64,000 bases of DNA from Vibrio sp. J1-1 (GCF_021728395.1 NZ_JAKKCM010000001.1:248001-312000); one strand, 5' to 3'. Positions 1 to 10,386 are shown, counted from the stretch's first letter. Translations and numbers: made by a program. The notes: generated by a model not told the origin, from the letters alone.

Positions 1-857
<857 letters not shown>

Positions 858-861
858 GCCA

Positions 862-2508
862 GTGATGAACAAAGGCGTAAAACTGGTCTTTATTCTTTTG
901 ACCAGCTTGTTATCGAGTGTTTCGGTAATGGCTCAAAGTCTTGAAGCAAGTGTCAACAAAACTCAGGCCGTGAAGAACGAAGTGATCAACCTCAGGATCA
1001 TGGCGGACACGGAGTTAAGTTCTGATACGATCGATTTCAGTGTTTTAGAGAAAGACTTTTTCTTAGGGCAACCGCGCTATGGCCGCTCTAGTAACAATAT
1101 AAACGGGCGTAAATTTTTACGTACCGAGTGGACTATCTCTATCGCGCCAATGAAGGAAGGAATATTAACCATTCCAAGCTTTAGTGTAGATGGAATGCGC
1201 ACTGAGCCAATAAAATTGCGTGTAACGGCTAGTCAAACAGAGCCTAAGCTCGATGACCTGTTCAGCTTCACCATGAGCGTCGACAATCATACCTTGTATC
1301 CTCAGCAATCAGCCAATTTACGTATGCAGCTCATTATCAAGGCGGATACTCGTCGTTTGGACAACCCTAAGATCATGCCTCCGAGCATTGAAGGCATGAA
1401 GCTCGAACCCGTTGGAGAAATGCAGCAAGGTCAGCGAGTCATCGATGGTCTTGAAGTGACGGTCGTAGAGCAATCTTTTCGTCTGACAGCGAATACTGCC
1501 GGTACTTACACGCTAAATGGTCCGCAACTGACTGGCTCTTACATTTATGGCGATAGCCTAACTGGCTCAACCAAGGTAATGCCGATCCAAACCAACGTTG
1601 AACAAATGCCGATTACAGTTAAAGCCATTCCTGCGGAGTTTCAGGGGAAATGGTTGCCAGCCTCGGCGTTAGAGATGACGCAAAGTTGGCAAGACGACGA
1701 GGGTAACAAGTTATCGCCAAGCGAACTGAATAAAGTAAAGCAGGGCTCATCCATTACTCGCACTATTCAAATCAAGGCGCGTGGAACCCAAGCCGAGTTC
1801 TTACCTCGAATTGATATGGATTACCCAGCTTCATTGCGTGTATATCCAGAACAACCGCAGTTTGAAACAACGCGAGATGGCACGCTGATCATGACTGTGA
1901 AACAAGTGATCATACCAACGGAAGTCGGCACTTATTCCCTGCCCGCTTATACACTGAATTGGTGGAATAGCAGCCAAGATGACGCGAAAACGGCAACACT
2001 CGATGCAATCGAACTGGATGTAGAGAAAAGTGATATTGGCTTGATTACCTTGCCAGAAACGACTCTGCCACAAACGCCGGCAACGACAGCGATTCCTCCC
2101 ACTCAAGGTGGCGTCAATGAGAGCTGGAAAATTCTGACTTTTGTCTTCGCAGGATTGTGGGTAATAACATCAATCATCACGGTTGTGGTTTGGAAAAAGC
2201 GTCCTCAGGAAAGAAAAAACCGTGAGATAGATTCAGAAATTTCACTGAGCGTTGACGGACTTGAGGCTGTTATCAAGCAAGGTGATGCCGCCAAAATTGA
2301 AAGGGTCGTTAGCGAATACTTACTGGCCAATCGAGAGTGGTTAAACTCAGCGGCAGTAGAAGCGGTTAAGCACGATCTTGAAGTGATGAATCAAGCACGT
2401 TTCAGTGCCGAGCAGCAGCCTTGGAACTCAGATTCTTTACTCGCCAATATTAATAAGCTGTCAAAGGCGAAAAAAGCCCAACCTAGCCCTCAGCTTGAAA
2501 AGCTATAA
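862..2508 (+). CDS. BatD-family protein
   Basis: A 548-residue protein with a signal peptide (residues 1-25, ending near VMAQ), a long beta-rich periplasmic part with repeated Ig-like segments, one C-terminal membrane helix around 425-445 (ILTFVFAGLWVITSIITVVV) and a cytoplasmic tail. This is the usual layout of BatD/oxygen-tolerance proteins, which act with BatA/B VWA proteins in an inner-membrane complex; the molecular role is unclear. It starts four bases after the VWA/TPR gene, so the two are cotranscribed. The GTG at 862 lies about 11 bases after AAGGAG; the ATG at 865 is also possible. Confidence 0.85.
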   Translation: MMNKGVKLVFILLTSLLSSVSVMAQSLEASVNKTQAVKNEVINLRIMADTELSSDTIDFSVLEKDFFLGQPRYGRSSNNINGRKFLRTEWTISIAPMKEGILTIPSFSVDGMRTEPIKLRVTASQTEPKLDDLFSFTMSVDNHTLYPQQSANLRMQLIIKADTRRLDNPKIMPPSIEGMKLEPVGEMQQGQRVIDGLEVTVVEQSFRLTANTAGTYTLNGPQLTGSYIYGDSLTGSTKVMPIQTNVEQMPITVKAIPAEFQGKWLPASALEMTQSWQDDEGNKLSPSELNKVKQGSSITRTIQIKARGTQAEFLPRIDMDYPASLRVYPEQPQFETTRDGTLIMTVKQVIIPTEVGTYSLPAYTLNWWNSSQDDAKTATLDAIELDVEKSDIGLITLPETTLPQTPATTAIPPTQGGVNESWKILTFVFAGLWVITSIITVVVWKKRPQERKNREIDSEISLSVDGLEAVIKQGDAAKIERVVSEYLLANREWLNSAAVEAVKHDLEVMNQARFSAEQQPWNSDSLLANINKLSKAKKAQPSPQLEKL

Positions 2509-2532
2509 AAAAAGCCCCTCATAAAGAGGGGC
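2506..2532 (-). terminator. Rho-independent terminator after pstB
   Basis: GCCCCTC and GAGGGGC pair around a five-base loop. On the minus strand the stem is followed by a run of seven T, so it ends the pst operon. It abuts the stop codon of the convergent batD-like gene. Confidence 0.85.
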
Positions 2533-2582
2533 AAAGTTACCATCGCTTATAGTTATGTAATTATGCCAATAAATATTACTGA

Positions 2583-3332
2583 TTAACCGAAGTCACCGTT
2601 CACGTAACCTTGCGTACGGTCATCTTGTGGGCTGCTGAAGATCACTTGCGTATCGTTGTGCTCAACCAGTTCGCCCATCAGGAAGAACGCAGTGCGGTCA
2701 GAAATACGACGCGCCTGTTGCATTGAGTGAGTCACGATAACGATGGTGTAGTTCTTCTTAAGCTCTTCCATCAATTCTTCGATTTTGTGGGTTGCAATTG
2801 GGTCAAGTGCCGAAGTTGGCTCGTCCATTAGAATCACATCGGGTTCCATTGCGATTGTGCGTGCAATACACAGACGCTGTTGCTGACCACCTGAAAGACC
2901 AAAAGCATGTGACTTAAGGCGGTCTTTCACTTCATCCCAAAGTGCAGCGCCACGTAGTGAACGCTCAACCACTTCATCAATGTATTTTTTGTCTTTAACA
3001 CCCTGAGCACGTAAGCCGTAAGCCACGTTCTCGTAAATGCTCATTGGGAATGGGTTTGGCTTCTGGAATACCATACCAACCTTGATGCGAAGATCAGATA
3101 CGTCAATGTTGCCGTAGATGTCTTCACCGTCCATTGCCAACTTGCCTGTGATCTTCACGCCTTCGATCAGATCATTCATGCGGTTCAAACAACGTAGCAA
3201 TGTTGACTTACCACAACCCGATGGGCCAATAAGCGCCGTTACCTGACGAACAGGAATAGGTAGGTTGATTGATTTCAGTGCTTGGTTTTCACCGTAAAAA
3301 AGGTCTAGGTTTTCAATATCAAACTTGTTCAT
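2583..3332 (-). CDS. pstB: Phosphate ABC transporter ATP-binding protein PstB
   Basis: A 249-residue ABC ATPase that powers high-affinity phosphate import by PstCA. Walker [10 protein letters not shown] is at about residues 36-44, the signature LSGGQQQR near 146, Walker [14 protein letters not shown] near 166 and the switch histidine in VTHSMQQA near 200. The length matches PstB. It is the last gene of pstS-pstC-pstA-pstB. No phoU follows; the next gene is the convergent batD-like gene. This suggests an auxiliary chromosome II Pst system, with PhoU supplied from elsewhere. Confidence 0.97.
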   Translation of the reverse strand: MNKFDIENLDLFYGENQALKSINLPIPVRQVTALIGPSGCGKSTLLRCLNRMNDLIEGVKITGKLAMDGEDIYGNIDVSDLRIKVGMVFQKPNPFPMSIYENVAYGLRAQGVKDKKYIDEVVERSLRGAALWDEVKDRLKSHAFGLSGGQQQRLCIARTIAMEPDVILMDEPTSALDPIATHKIEELMEELKKNYTIVIVTHSMQQARRISDRTAFFLMGELVEHNDTQVIFSSPQDDRTQGYVNGDFG

Positions 3333-3392
3333 GTTCTTAATCTCTTAAATCTTGAATTCGTGTCTTTTAACGTGCGTTCTTAATTGGTTTTG

Positions 3393-4256
3393 TTAGTAAG
3401 TTGCGGTGTTAAAACGTCTTGCAATCAGTTTAGTCACCATGTTGATCAAAAGAACAACCACGATGAGCACTGTTGCGGTACCGTAAGCCTGATTCCATTC
3501 TTCAACGGTAAACAGTTCGGTAGTCAGTTTGTAAAGGTGAACGGTTAGCGTACGACCTGAATCGAATAGAGAATCCGGAATACGAGCAACCATACCTGCT
3601 GTCAGGAACACCGGAGCAGATTCACCAATGACACGACCAATACTTAGAATGACCGAGGTTAAGATACCTGGCATTGCGCTCGGAAGAATCAAACGCCAGA
3701 TAGTGTAAATTTTAGAAGCGCCAAGGCCGTAAGAGCCTTCACGATACGTTTGTGGTACTGCCATTAGCGCTTCTTCCGTAGTACGGATGATAACTGGCAG
3801 AATCAGAATACTTAGTGTCAGTGCACCCGATAGAATCGAGAAGCCAAGACCAAGAATTGCCACGAAGAAAGTCATACCAAACAGACCGAAAATGATCGAC
3901 GGGATACCTGCCAGGGATTCAGTACAGAATCGAATCACTTTCACTAAACGGCTACCGACTTTTGCGTATTCAGTCAGGTAGATTGCCGTCATGATACCGA
4001 GTGGCGCTGCCACAGCGATAGATGCGATTACCATATAGATGGTTGACACAATCATCGGGAAGATGCCGTGCTCATCGCCAGTACGTGTGTAATCGTCAGT
4101 AATGAAGTTCCAATCTACGTGTTGCAGACCGTTTGATAGGATGTACCAGATAATCCAGAACAAAAAACCTACCGTTAATCCAGCCGAGATCCAAACGAAA
4201 GCGGTAAAGACGTTATCTTTGAACTGGCGAGCTTGTTTTAATTTTGCGCGATCCAT
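3393..4256 (-). CDS. pstA: Phosphate ABC transporter permease PstA
   Basis: Inner-membrane permease of the phosphate importer with six predicted helices and the EAA-type loop (LGASKIYTIWRLILPSAMPGI) near residues 190-210. An ATG at 4256 preceded by AAGGTG fits better than the GTG at 4265. The gene follows pstC by about 20 bases and precedes pstB by 60 bases. It pairs with PstC to form the channel. Confidence 0.95.
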   Translation of the reverse strand: MDRAKLKQARQFKDNVFTAFVWISAGLTVGFLFWIIWYILSNGLQHVDWNFITDDYTRTGDEHGIFPMIVSTIYMVIASIAVAAPLGIMTAIYLTEYAKVGSRLVKVIRFCTESLAGIPSIIFGLFGMTFFVAILGLGFSILSGALTLSILILPVIIRTTEEALMAVPQTYREGSYGLGASKIYTIWRLILPSAMPGILTSVILSIGRVIGESAPVFLTAGMVARIPDSLFDSGRTLTVHLYKLTTELFTVEEWNQAYGTATVLIVVVLLINMVTKLIARRFNTATY

Positions 4257-4278
4257 AATTGTCACCTTTAACGAGCGA

Positions 4279-5211
4279 TTACTTCGCTTTTTCTCGGTTT
4301 AGGTAAAGAAGTACAGCGTTCAACGACATGATGAAGACCAGAAGTACCACACCAGTTGCGTAAAGTGCGTTCGCGTGAACACCACTTGCGTAAGACATTT
4401 CAATCGCAATGTTCGCCGTTAGTGTACGTGCAGAGTCCAGAATGCCTTCAGGCATGGCTGGTGCGTTACCCATCACCATGATGATTGCCATCGTCTCACC
4501 TAAAGCACGACCGATACCAAGAATGACACCCGTCATAATTCCCGAGCGAGCCGCAGGAACAAGCAATTTGAAAATGGTGTAAATTTTTGAAGCGCCAAGT
4601 GCCAAAGAACCTTCTTTGTATGCGCGAGGCACAGCACGGATAGACGTTTCAGATACCGTAATAACAGTAGGTAGAATCATCACCCCAAGAACGATGATAC
4701 CGGCAAGAATCGTGTTACCCGCTGGTACATTAAAGATATTTTGAATCAATGGAACGATGATAACCAAGCCGAAGAAGCCGTAAACCACAGAGGGGATACC
4801 GGCCAGTAGTTCTACCGCTGGACGAATGATGTCGGCCAAACGCTTTGGTGCTATTTCAGCGATAAAGATTGCAGTCAAAACACCAACCGGAACACCAACC
4901 ATCACAGCGCCAGCCGTTGAAACGACGGAAGCAACAATCATGGTTGCGACACCGTAAAGCGCAGGTGGGAGCCAATTTTGACCTAAAACGATGCCCGAAA
5001 CCCCAACTTCTTGAAATGCGGGAATACTTTCTCGAACAATAAAGTAGGCGATTACGGCTAATGATACGATGCCGATTACGGCACTGGTTAGGAACAAGCC
5101 GTGGAAGATACGCTCTTTCCAGTCTACACGACGTTTCTCGCGCAGACCTAGCTTGCTGATAGCTTTAGCGTCAGTATTCATAAGCTTTTCACTATTTGTT
5201 GCGATGGTCAT
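4279..5211 (-). CDS. pstC: Phosphate ABC transporter permease PstC
   Basis: A 310-residue inner-membrane permease. The cytoplasmic N-terminus of about 30 residues is followed by a helix (LFLTSAVIGIVSLAVIAYFI) and a BPD_transp_1 domain with the coupling loop ALGASKIYTIFKLLVPAARS. It acts with PstA. It lies second in the operon, separated from pstS by a 100-base gap that holds a stem-loop. Confidence 0.95.
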   Translation of the reverse strand: MTIATNSEKLMNTDAKAISKLGLREKRRVDWKERIFHGLFLTSAVIGIVSLAVIAYFIVRESIPAFQEVGVSGIVLGQNWLPPALYGVATMIVASVVSTAGAVMVGVPVGVLTAIFIAEIAPKRLADIIRPAVELLAGIPSVVYGFFGLVIIVPLIQNIFNVPAGNTILAGIIVLGVMILPTVITVSETSIRAVPRAYKEGSLALGASKIYTIFKLLVPAARSGIMTGVILGIGRALGETMAIIMVMGNAPAMPEGILDSARTLTANIAIEMSYASGVHANALYATGVVLLVFIMSLNAVLLYLNREKAK

Positions 5212-5264
5212 TTTAAAAATCTCACGGTTCTCGGCAATAGCCGGTGAACACTATGAATAGAAAG

Positions 5265-5290
5265 GCTCAGCCCTAAACGGTGGGCTGAGC
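5265..5290 (-). terminator. Intercistronic stem-loop between pstS and pstC
   Basis: GCTCAGCCC pairs with GGGCTGAGC around an eight-base loop. The following T-rich stretch is weak (CTTTCTATTC on the minus strand), so this looks like a partial terminator or mRNA-end stabiliser. Such elements let pstS be expressed above pstCAB. Confidence 0.6.
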
Positions 5291-5312
5291 AAATTTAAGC
5301 GCCTCGATAGGA

Positions 5313-6134
5313 TTAGTTAACTGAGATGTAACCGTTTTGGTCAACTAGCTTTTGAGCATCTTCAGTTAGCATCCAATCTAGGAATTTTTGCGTTTCAGCA
5401 GATGGCTTGCCTTCTTTGTAAAGAACAAGGAATGGACGAGCTACTTTGTAAGAACCGTTCTTAACGTTAGCGACTGTCGCATCTACGCTGTCGATTGCTA
5501 GAGCGTGAACCGTGTTGTCGACAGTACCTAGAGAGATGTAGCCGATTGCGTATGGGTTAGAAGCAACCATAGTCTTCAGAGCACCGTTACCGTTAGCAAC
5601 TTGCGCACGTTGAGAGATAGCAGAAACTTTCTTGCCAGAAACTTTCATTTTAAGAGACATGATGTCTTCGAATGCACCACGAGTACCAGAAGCAGTATCA
5701 CGAGTGATTGCTACGATTGGCTTGTCTTCGCCGCCCACTTCTTTCCAGTTTGATACTTCACCTTTGTAGATAGAAGTAACTTGTTCCGCAGTCAGGCCTT
5801 TCAGGTTGTTCTGTGGGTTAACAACAACAGCGATACCGTCACGTGCAACAACTTCTTCGATAAGAGTTGGTTCTTTTTCTGAGTCTTTTAGATTACGAGA
5901 AGACATACCTAGATCAGCCGAACCATTTTTTGCTGCTTTTACGCCAGCTGAAGAACCTGGACCTTGAACTTCGATAAATACTTCTGGGTTCTTCTTCATG
6001 TATGTTTCAGAGAAAACTTCCATCAGTGGAGTTACGCTGCTAGAACCCACTGCAGAGATAGTTTCTTTAGCAGAAACAGGAGTCACTGCCATTGCGCCTA
6101 GAAGTGCGATTGCACCGATTACTGTCTTTTTCAT
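5313..6134 (-). CDS. pstS: Phosphate-binding periplasmic protein PstS
   Basis: Periplasmic phosphate receptor of the Pst importer, about 273 residues. A signal peptide of about 23 residues ends at PVSA-KE. Phosphate-binding segments typical of the short bacterial PstS form are visible: VGSSSVTPL near the mature N-terminus and RDTASGTRGAFE near residue 147. The ATG at 6134 sits eight bases after AAGGAA; an adjacent GTG at 6137 is less likely. First gene of pstSCAB, probably PhoB-regulated. Confidence 0.95.
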   Translation of the reverse strand: MKKTVIGAIALLGAMAVTPVSAKETISAVGSSSVTPLMEVFSETYMKKNPEVFIEVQGPGSSAGVKAAKNGSADLGMSSRNLKDSEKEPTLIEEVVARDGIAVVVNPQNNLKGLTAEQVTSIYKGEVSNWKEVGGEDKPIVAITRDTASGTRGAFEDIMSLKMKVSGKKVSAISQRAQVANGNGALKTMVASNPYAIGYISLGTVDNTVHALAIDSVDATVANVKNGSYKVARPFLVLYKEGKPSAETQKFLDWMLTEDAQKLVDQNGYISVN

Positions 6135-6163
6135 CACAATTTCCTTAAAGTGGCTTTATTGCC

Positions 6164-6224
6164 GTTGTGTTTCACTTGAACGGTGCTCACTTTAGAACTC
6201 GAATGTGACAGTTGTGTTTCACTT
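6164..6224. repeat. 14-base direct repeat in the pstS upstream region
   Basis: GTTGTGTTTCACTT occurs at 6164-6177 and again at 6211-6224, 47 bases apart, with further similarity beyond (TTGAA versus AATTGAA). On the coding strand of pstS the unit reads AAGTGAAACACAAC. The role is unknown; a duplicated regulator site or a local duplication are both possible. Confidence 0.8.
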
Positions 6225-6226
6225 AA

Positions 6227-6244
6227 TTGAAGCCTCTATGACAC
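6227..6244 (-). promoter_or_regulatory. Possible Pho box upstream of pstS
   Basis: On the minus strand the sequence GTGTCATAGAGGCTTCAA keeps one good PhoB half-site (TGTCATA) and a poor second half-site 11 bases later. It lies about 95 bases before the pstS start. The weak second half makes this tentative. Confidence 0.3.
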
Positions 6245-6483
6245 ATTACTCATCCCTGATGGAAATTGGCCTATTAATCTGACGTTTACCTTTCCTCTCA
6301 ATTTATTTTTACTATTTCGCTACATTACCTTCACCACTTGAATAGCCATATCAAATTTGAACGCTTTTGTATAACGCCAAACTACAGAAATATAACTCTA
6401 AACTATTGATTTAAAAAAGAGATTAATTAGAATTCAAATCTAATAATAAAACACATAATAATTCATTCAGTTTGAGGTTAACC

Positions 6484-8127
6484 ATGCGTCAATTTCTAAG
6501 CGCGCTATCTATTAAATTGCAGGTATTTTTACCTGTTTTGTTTACTGTCGTTTTACTCGTTATAGGACTCACGGTCGGGATAAATAAGTTAGATCAGGCA
6601 TTCAATAAGGTTTCGACGTCCACTCAATCTCTCGTCGTTCATAAAGATGAGCTGAGCGTCATTGTCGACAATACCTATGGGATGCGCATTAAAGCCATTT
6701 ACAGCCTTTTTCAAGCCGAGGATGTTCAATCCCTAAATCAAGAGCTATCACAACGACAAGTTGAAAGCCGGGCATTGTTAGATTCCATTAATGATTTGCC
6801 AGGAGTTCAGTCAGAAGTCACCGCCATGCGCGAAGCAATGAACCACTATGTTGACTTCACGCGTCTCACCATGACGCCATTACTTGCTCAAAAGCACGCG
6901 AGTCAATACGCCACTGCTGACTTCAATCAGAAGTTTGAGAATGCCATGGAACATTATCGAGTCGCCGGTGAAGAGATGATTACCGCGATTGATAACCTGT
7001 CAGAAAAGCTGAATCAGACCGTAATCAGCGACGTACAAGCCAACGGAAAGGTGCATTCTGACACCTTGACTCAAAGTGCAATATCCATCGCAATTATCCT
7101 GTTAGCCGCATCTCTGATTAGCTGGCTCTTAGCCAACTATATTGTGGCTCCAATTCGTAACTTACAAAACACTATGCGTGAGGTCGCGAAAGGAAATCTG
7201 TTAGTTACAGCCGAAGAAATCGGAAAAAACGAAGTGTCCCAACTTTCACATGATGTGAACCAGACAATCGTTCAGCTACGTAACACCGTCGGCTCTCTGG
7301 TTCGTATTAGCGAAGATGTCGCTTCTGCTTCCACCGAGCTTGCCACGGTCATGACACAGAGCAGTACCAATTCCGATCAGGAAAAACAGGAAGTCGAACA
7401 AGTCGCCTCAGCGATCAATCAGTTGGAGTCTGCAGCCGCTGAAGTCTCCAATAATGCACAACTGGCAGACGGCGCTTCGACAGAGGCTCGACAGATCGCC
7501 ACAGAAAGCTTAAACATGTTCGAAGAGAGTACTCGAGCAAGCGCGAAAATGGCCGACCAGCTTAATGCTGCCGCTGTGGTAGTCACTTCATTAAAAGAAC
7601 AATCCGAGCAAATTGGACATGTTATTGACGTCATTGAAGGCATTTCTGAGCAAACGAATTTGCTGGCACTGAACGCGGCAATAGAAGCGGCTCGCGCAGG
7701 TGAAAGTGGTCGTGGCTTTGCTGTCGTGGCGGATGAAGTGCGCATGCTCGCGGCCAGAACTCAAGAGTCAACCAAAGAAATCCAGGTCATTATTGAGGAT
7801 CTTCAGCAACAATCAGGGACAGCAAATGAAAGCATGCACTCTAGCCTGGCTATGTTAAAAGACAACCAAGCGATTGCGGAAGAAGTCAGCCTTTCACTCA
7901 ATAACATCAGCCAGGCTATTTCTGATTTGAATGCCATGAATACACAGGTAGCGACCGCCTCAGAAGAACAGAAGCAAGTGACAGCAGACATCAACAATAA
8001 CTTGTCAACTATCTATCAACTGGTCAGTGAGAACGTCACAGGCATTACTCAATCAGCGGCGGCTGCACAAGAACTGTCTGGCTTGGCAGAAAAGCAGCAA
8101 CAAGAACTGAAACAATTCCAGATTTAG
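6484..8127 (+). CDS. Methyl-accepting chemotaxis protein
   Basis: Transmembrane chemoreceptor of about 547 residues. Helix 1 is near residues 10-32 and is followed by a periplasmic four-helix-type sensor of about 160 residues. Helix 2 lies near 195-215 ([20 protein letters not shown]), then HAMP and the signalling hairpin. The hairpin tip carries the conserved core [19 protein letters not shown], which binds CheA/CheW. No C-terminal CheR-tether pentapeptide is visible. The ATG at 6484 follows TTTGAGG by seven bases, better than the upstream TTG at 6472. Ligand unknown; the position beside pst is suggestive but not proof of phosphate sensing. Confidence 0.92.
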   Translation: MRQFLSALSIKLQVFLPVLFTVVLLVIGLTVGINKLDQAFNKVSTSTQSLVVHKDELSVIVDNTYGMRIKAIYSLFQAEDVQSLNQELSQRQVESRALLDSINDLPGVQSEVTAMREAMNHYVDFTRLTMTPLLAQKHASQYATADFNQKFENAMEHYRVAGEEMITAIDNLSEKLNQTVISDVQANGKVHSDTLTQSAISIAIILLAASLISWLLANYIVAPIRNLQNTMREVAKGNLLVTAEEIGKNEVSQLSHDVNQTIVQLRNTVGSLVRISEDVASASTELATVMTQSSTNSDQEKQEVEQVASAINQLESAAAEVSNNAQLADGASTEARQIATESLNMFEESTRASAKMADQLNAAAVVVTSLKEQSEQIGHVIDVIEGISEQTNLLALNAAIEAARAGESGRGFAVVADEVRMLAARTQESTKEIQVIIEDLQQQSGTANESMHSSLAMLKDNQAIAEEVSLSLNNISQAISDLNAMNTQVATASEEQKQVTADINNNLSTIYQLVSENVTGITQSAAAAQELSGLAEKQQQELKQFQI

Positions 8128-8156
8128 TCACTAACACTGACGATTTGTGTGAATAT

Positions 8157-8190
8157 AAAAAAGCTCCGCGATTTTTTGCGGAGCTTTTTC
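8157..8190. terminator. Bidirectional terminator between chemoreceptor and helicase genes
   Basis: AAGCTCCGC pairs with GCGGAGCTT and the stem is flanked by A and T runs on both sides, so it can terminate both convergent genes. Confidence 0.9.
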
Positions 8191-8220
8191 TTGGCTAGAA
8201 CAGAGTTAATATTCTAGAAA

Positions 8221-9552
8221 TTAATCTTCTGCCTTCGGTTCTGCTGGCTTCTTCTTAGGGATGAAAACATCATCTCCAACAGACACAGTTTTGTAGAAGG
8301 TCTTGTCTCGCTTAACTGGCTTCTTCGCGACTTTCTTAGCCTGAGGACGCGCTTTTTTCGTCGTCGCTTTCTTATTACGCAAATCTGGTTTAGGTGGCTT
8401 AAGCCCTTTGAACTTACCTTTTAAGTCCTCGAAAACAGAGAACGACAGATCTTGTTGTAGGTATGCTTCAACACGTTTAAAGCTATCCCAGTCTTTTGGA
8501 CCCACTAGAGAAATCGCATCACCTTTATTACCAGCACGGCCAGTACGGCCAACACGGTGAACGTACTCTTCTGTGTGCTTCGGCATATCAAAGTTAATAA
8601 CGTGAGTCACTGTCGCAATATCCAAACCGCGAGAGGCTACGTCAGTGGTGACCAGAATTTTAAACACAGCGCGCTCAAACTGGCTCATGATGGTATTACG
8701 TTGCGTCTGGTTCAGGTTACCACTCAAAGCAACAGCCTTAAGTTTTTTCTCGTTCAGCTTCGCTGTCAGACGCTCAGTATCATCTCGTGTTGCCGTAAAG
8801 ATAATGACCTGACGGTATTCAGCTTCAGCAAGGACGCGTTCAAGAATCGCTTCTTTATGATCAAGGTGATCACATAAGTAGAATTTCTGCGTGATATCTT
8901 TGTGTTCTTCGTTAGAGACACCGATGGAAATACGTTTTGGTGCATTCAGCATCTCAGAGGCAATGCTGTTTACTTCCGCATGATCTAACGTTGCCGAGAA
9001 CATCAACGTCTGACGACGACGGTGTTTAGCGGCATTGTGAATACGGCGAAGCTCTGGTGCGAAGCCCAGATCCAACATACGGTCCGCTTCATCCAGAATC
9101 AGAGTTTCTAGGCCGTCAAGAAACAAAGAACGGTGCTCTAAGTGGTCAGCTAAGCGCCCCGGTGTTGCCACGATGAATTTAGGGTAACGACGCAGCGCTT
9201 TCACTTGATCGTTAAAGTTTTCGCCACCAAGAATTAAGGTTGCTTCGTAAGACAGACCGACCAGCATAGAGCGAAGCTCACCATATACTTGTTTGGCCAA
9301 TTCGCGCGTTGGCGCCAGAATGACAGCTCGAGGGTCTTTAGCAGTAAACGATTTAGTCTTAAGTGACTTGTGAAGCATCGGCAATACAAACGCCAAAGTC
9401 TTGCCCGAACCCGTTTTCGAAGATGCCAATAGATCCTTGCCTGCAATCGCAACAGGAATTGCTTGCTGTTGGATCTCAGTCGCTTTTTTGAAATCGTAGT
9501 GTTTTAGGTTCTTCAACAATCGGTTGTCTAGGCCTAGATCTTTAAATTGCAA
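8221..9552 (-). CDS. DEAD-box ATP-dependent RNA helicase
   Basis: Two-domain RNA helicase of about 443 residues. The Q motif sits near GLDNRLLKNL...ATEIQQQAIP; motif I is SKTGSGKT, Ia PTRELAKQ, II DEAD (LILDEADRMLDLGF), III SAT, VI HRVGRTGRAG. A lysine-rich tail of about 60 residues (KKATTKKARPQAKKVAKK) probably binds RNA. The best start is TTG at 9552, six bases after GGAG, giving MQFKDLGLDN; the longer TTG start at 9576 lacks a ribosome site. It is an RhlE/SrmB-like enzyme, but which E. coli paralogue it matches cannot be settled here. Confidence 0.93.
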   Translation of the reverse strand: MQFKDLGLDNRLLKNLKHYDFKKATEIQQQAIPVAIAGKDLLASSKTGSGKTLAFVLPMLHKSLKTKSFTAKDPRAVILAPTRELAKQVYGELRSMLVGLSYEATLILGGENFNDQVKALRRYPKFIVATPGRLADHLEHRSLFLDGLETLILDEADRMLDLGFAPELRRIHNAAKHRRRQTLMFSATLDHAEVNSIASEMLNAPKRISIGVSNEEHKDITQKFYLCDHLDHKEAILERVLAEAEYRQVIIFTATRDDTERLTAKLNEKKLKAVALSGNLNQTQRNTIMSQFERAVFKILVTTDVASRGLDIATVTHVINFDMPKHTEEYVHRVGRTGRAGNKGDAISLVGPKDWDSFKRVEAYLQQDLSFSVFEDLKGKFKGLKPPKPDLRNKKATTKKARPQAKKVAKKPVKRDKTFYKTVSVGDDVFIPKKKPAEPKAED

Positions 9553-9721
9553 AGTATTCTCCAATAAATCAGTCAATATGAGCGCTCTGTAATGTCATTC
9601 CGCTCTAACGTAGCAATAAATAAAAGCCCGCTATAATACCGCAAATCATAGGAGTATAGATAGAGATCACACAAACTAATTACTGAAGAAAAAATAGAGT
9701 TACTTTTGAGACTCATTCAAG

Positions 9722-9741
9722 TTGAAGCTGCACAGCTTCAA
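9722..9741. repeat. 20-base perfect palindrome
   Basis: TTGAAGCTG-CA-CAGCTTCAA is a perfect inverted repeat in the 530-base gap between helicase and lpp. There is no T run, so it is not a standard terminator. It may be a copy of a small dispersed palindromic repeat or an operator. Confidence 0.6.
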
Positions 9742-9796
9742 TCTATGCCCTAAACTTATGTTCATTAGTACACGGTTGCCATGGCGATAACACGGC

Positions 9797-10084
9797 TTAT
9801 TCGGGCTTATACCTGCATATTGCGTTTATTTGCGGAGAGAAGCTTTCATTTGCGTCAATATCGTCTAAATTATTGATATCAGGAACGTGGCAAAAATACC
9901 TGCCATGAAGACTGTTGTTGGAGTCAATGAAGGGTTGAACACTGTCTTTTGTTAGGCTCAGGTAAAAGTTAACGTCAGGTACTCCATGAAATTCTTGGAT
10001 TTTTTTGACTTTTGCTACATCATGTACTGATACAATGTATCCACATTTAACCTCGCCTCTAACAAAAACTATGGAGCGAGACTT
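9797..10084 (-). pseudogene. Startless open frame, possible gene remnant upstream of lpp
   Basis: On the minus strand 95 consecutive codons are open between the stops at 10085-10090 and 9797-9799, with no ATG, GTG or TTG in frame. The translation looks protein-like (for example KKIQEFHGVPDVNFYLSLTK and RYFCHVPDINNLDDIDANES). The lpp promoter lies inside it. It may be the decayed 3' end of a lost gene; chance openness is not excluded. No family recognised. Confidence 0.35.
10005..10033 (+). promoter_or_regulatory. Likely lpp promoter
   Basis: TTGACT at 10005-10010 and TGATAC at 10028-10033 are 17 bases apart, about 75 bases before the lpp start. An alternative -10, TACAAT at 10031, would need a 20-base spacer. 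Confidence 0.5.
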
Positions 10085-10108
10085 TCACTATAAGCAAGGA
10101 GTTCTTAT

Positions 10109-10354
10109 ATGAACAAAACGTTGATCGCAGCTGCAGCAACTTCAGTACTTCTACTAGCAGGTTGTGCTTCTTCTGATGACGCAACTACAGCTAAACTAGA
10201 CGAACTAAGCAACCAAGTTAGCATGCTAAGCCAAGACGTACAAACTCTTCAATCTGACGTTCAAATGTCTAAAGACGCAGCAATGTCTGCTCAAGAAGAA
10301 GCTGCACGTGCTAATGAGCGTATCGACAACATCGCTCAATCTTACACTAAGTAA
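10109..10354 (+). CDS. lpp: Major outer-membrane (Braun-type) lipoprotein Lpp
   Basis: An 81-residue lipoprotein. The signal peptide ends in the lipobox LLAG-C at residues 16-20; the mature part is a heptad coiled coil of about 60 residues (LDELSNQVSMLSQDVQTLQ). It ends in YTK, so the terminal lysine needed for attachment to peptidoglycan is present. The protein trimerises and links outer membrane to cell wall. It is preceded by AAGGAG. The gene converges with an L,D-transpeptidase gene, the enzyme class that makes this linkage. Confidence 0.95.
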   Translation: MNKTLIAAAATSVLLLAGCASSDDATTAKLDELSNQVSMLSQDVQTLQSDVQMSKDAAMSAQEEAARANERIDNIAQSYTK

Positions 10355-10368
10355 GTTATAGTGTTATG

Positions 10369-10386
10369 CCGCGCCTCACGGCGCGG
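10369..10386. terminator. Terminator hairpin shared by lpp and the L,D-transpeptidase gene
   Basis: CCGCGCC pairs with GGCGCGG around TCAC, followed by TTATTTCT on the plus strand. It overlaps the stop codon of the convergent gene. Confidence 0.75.
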
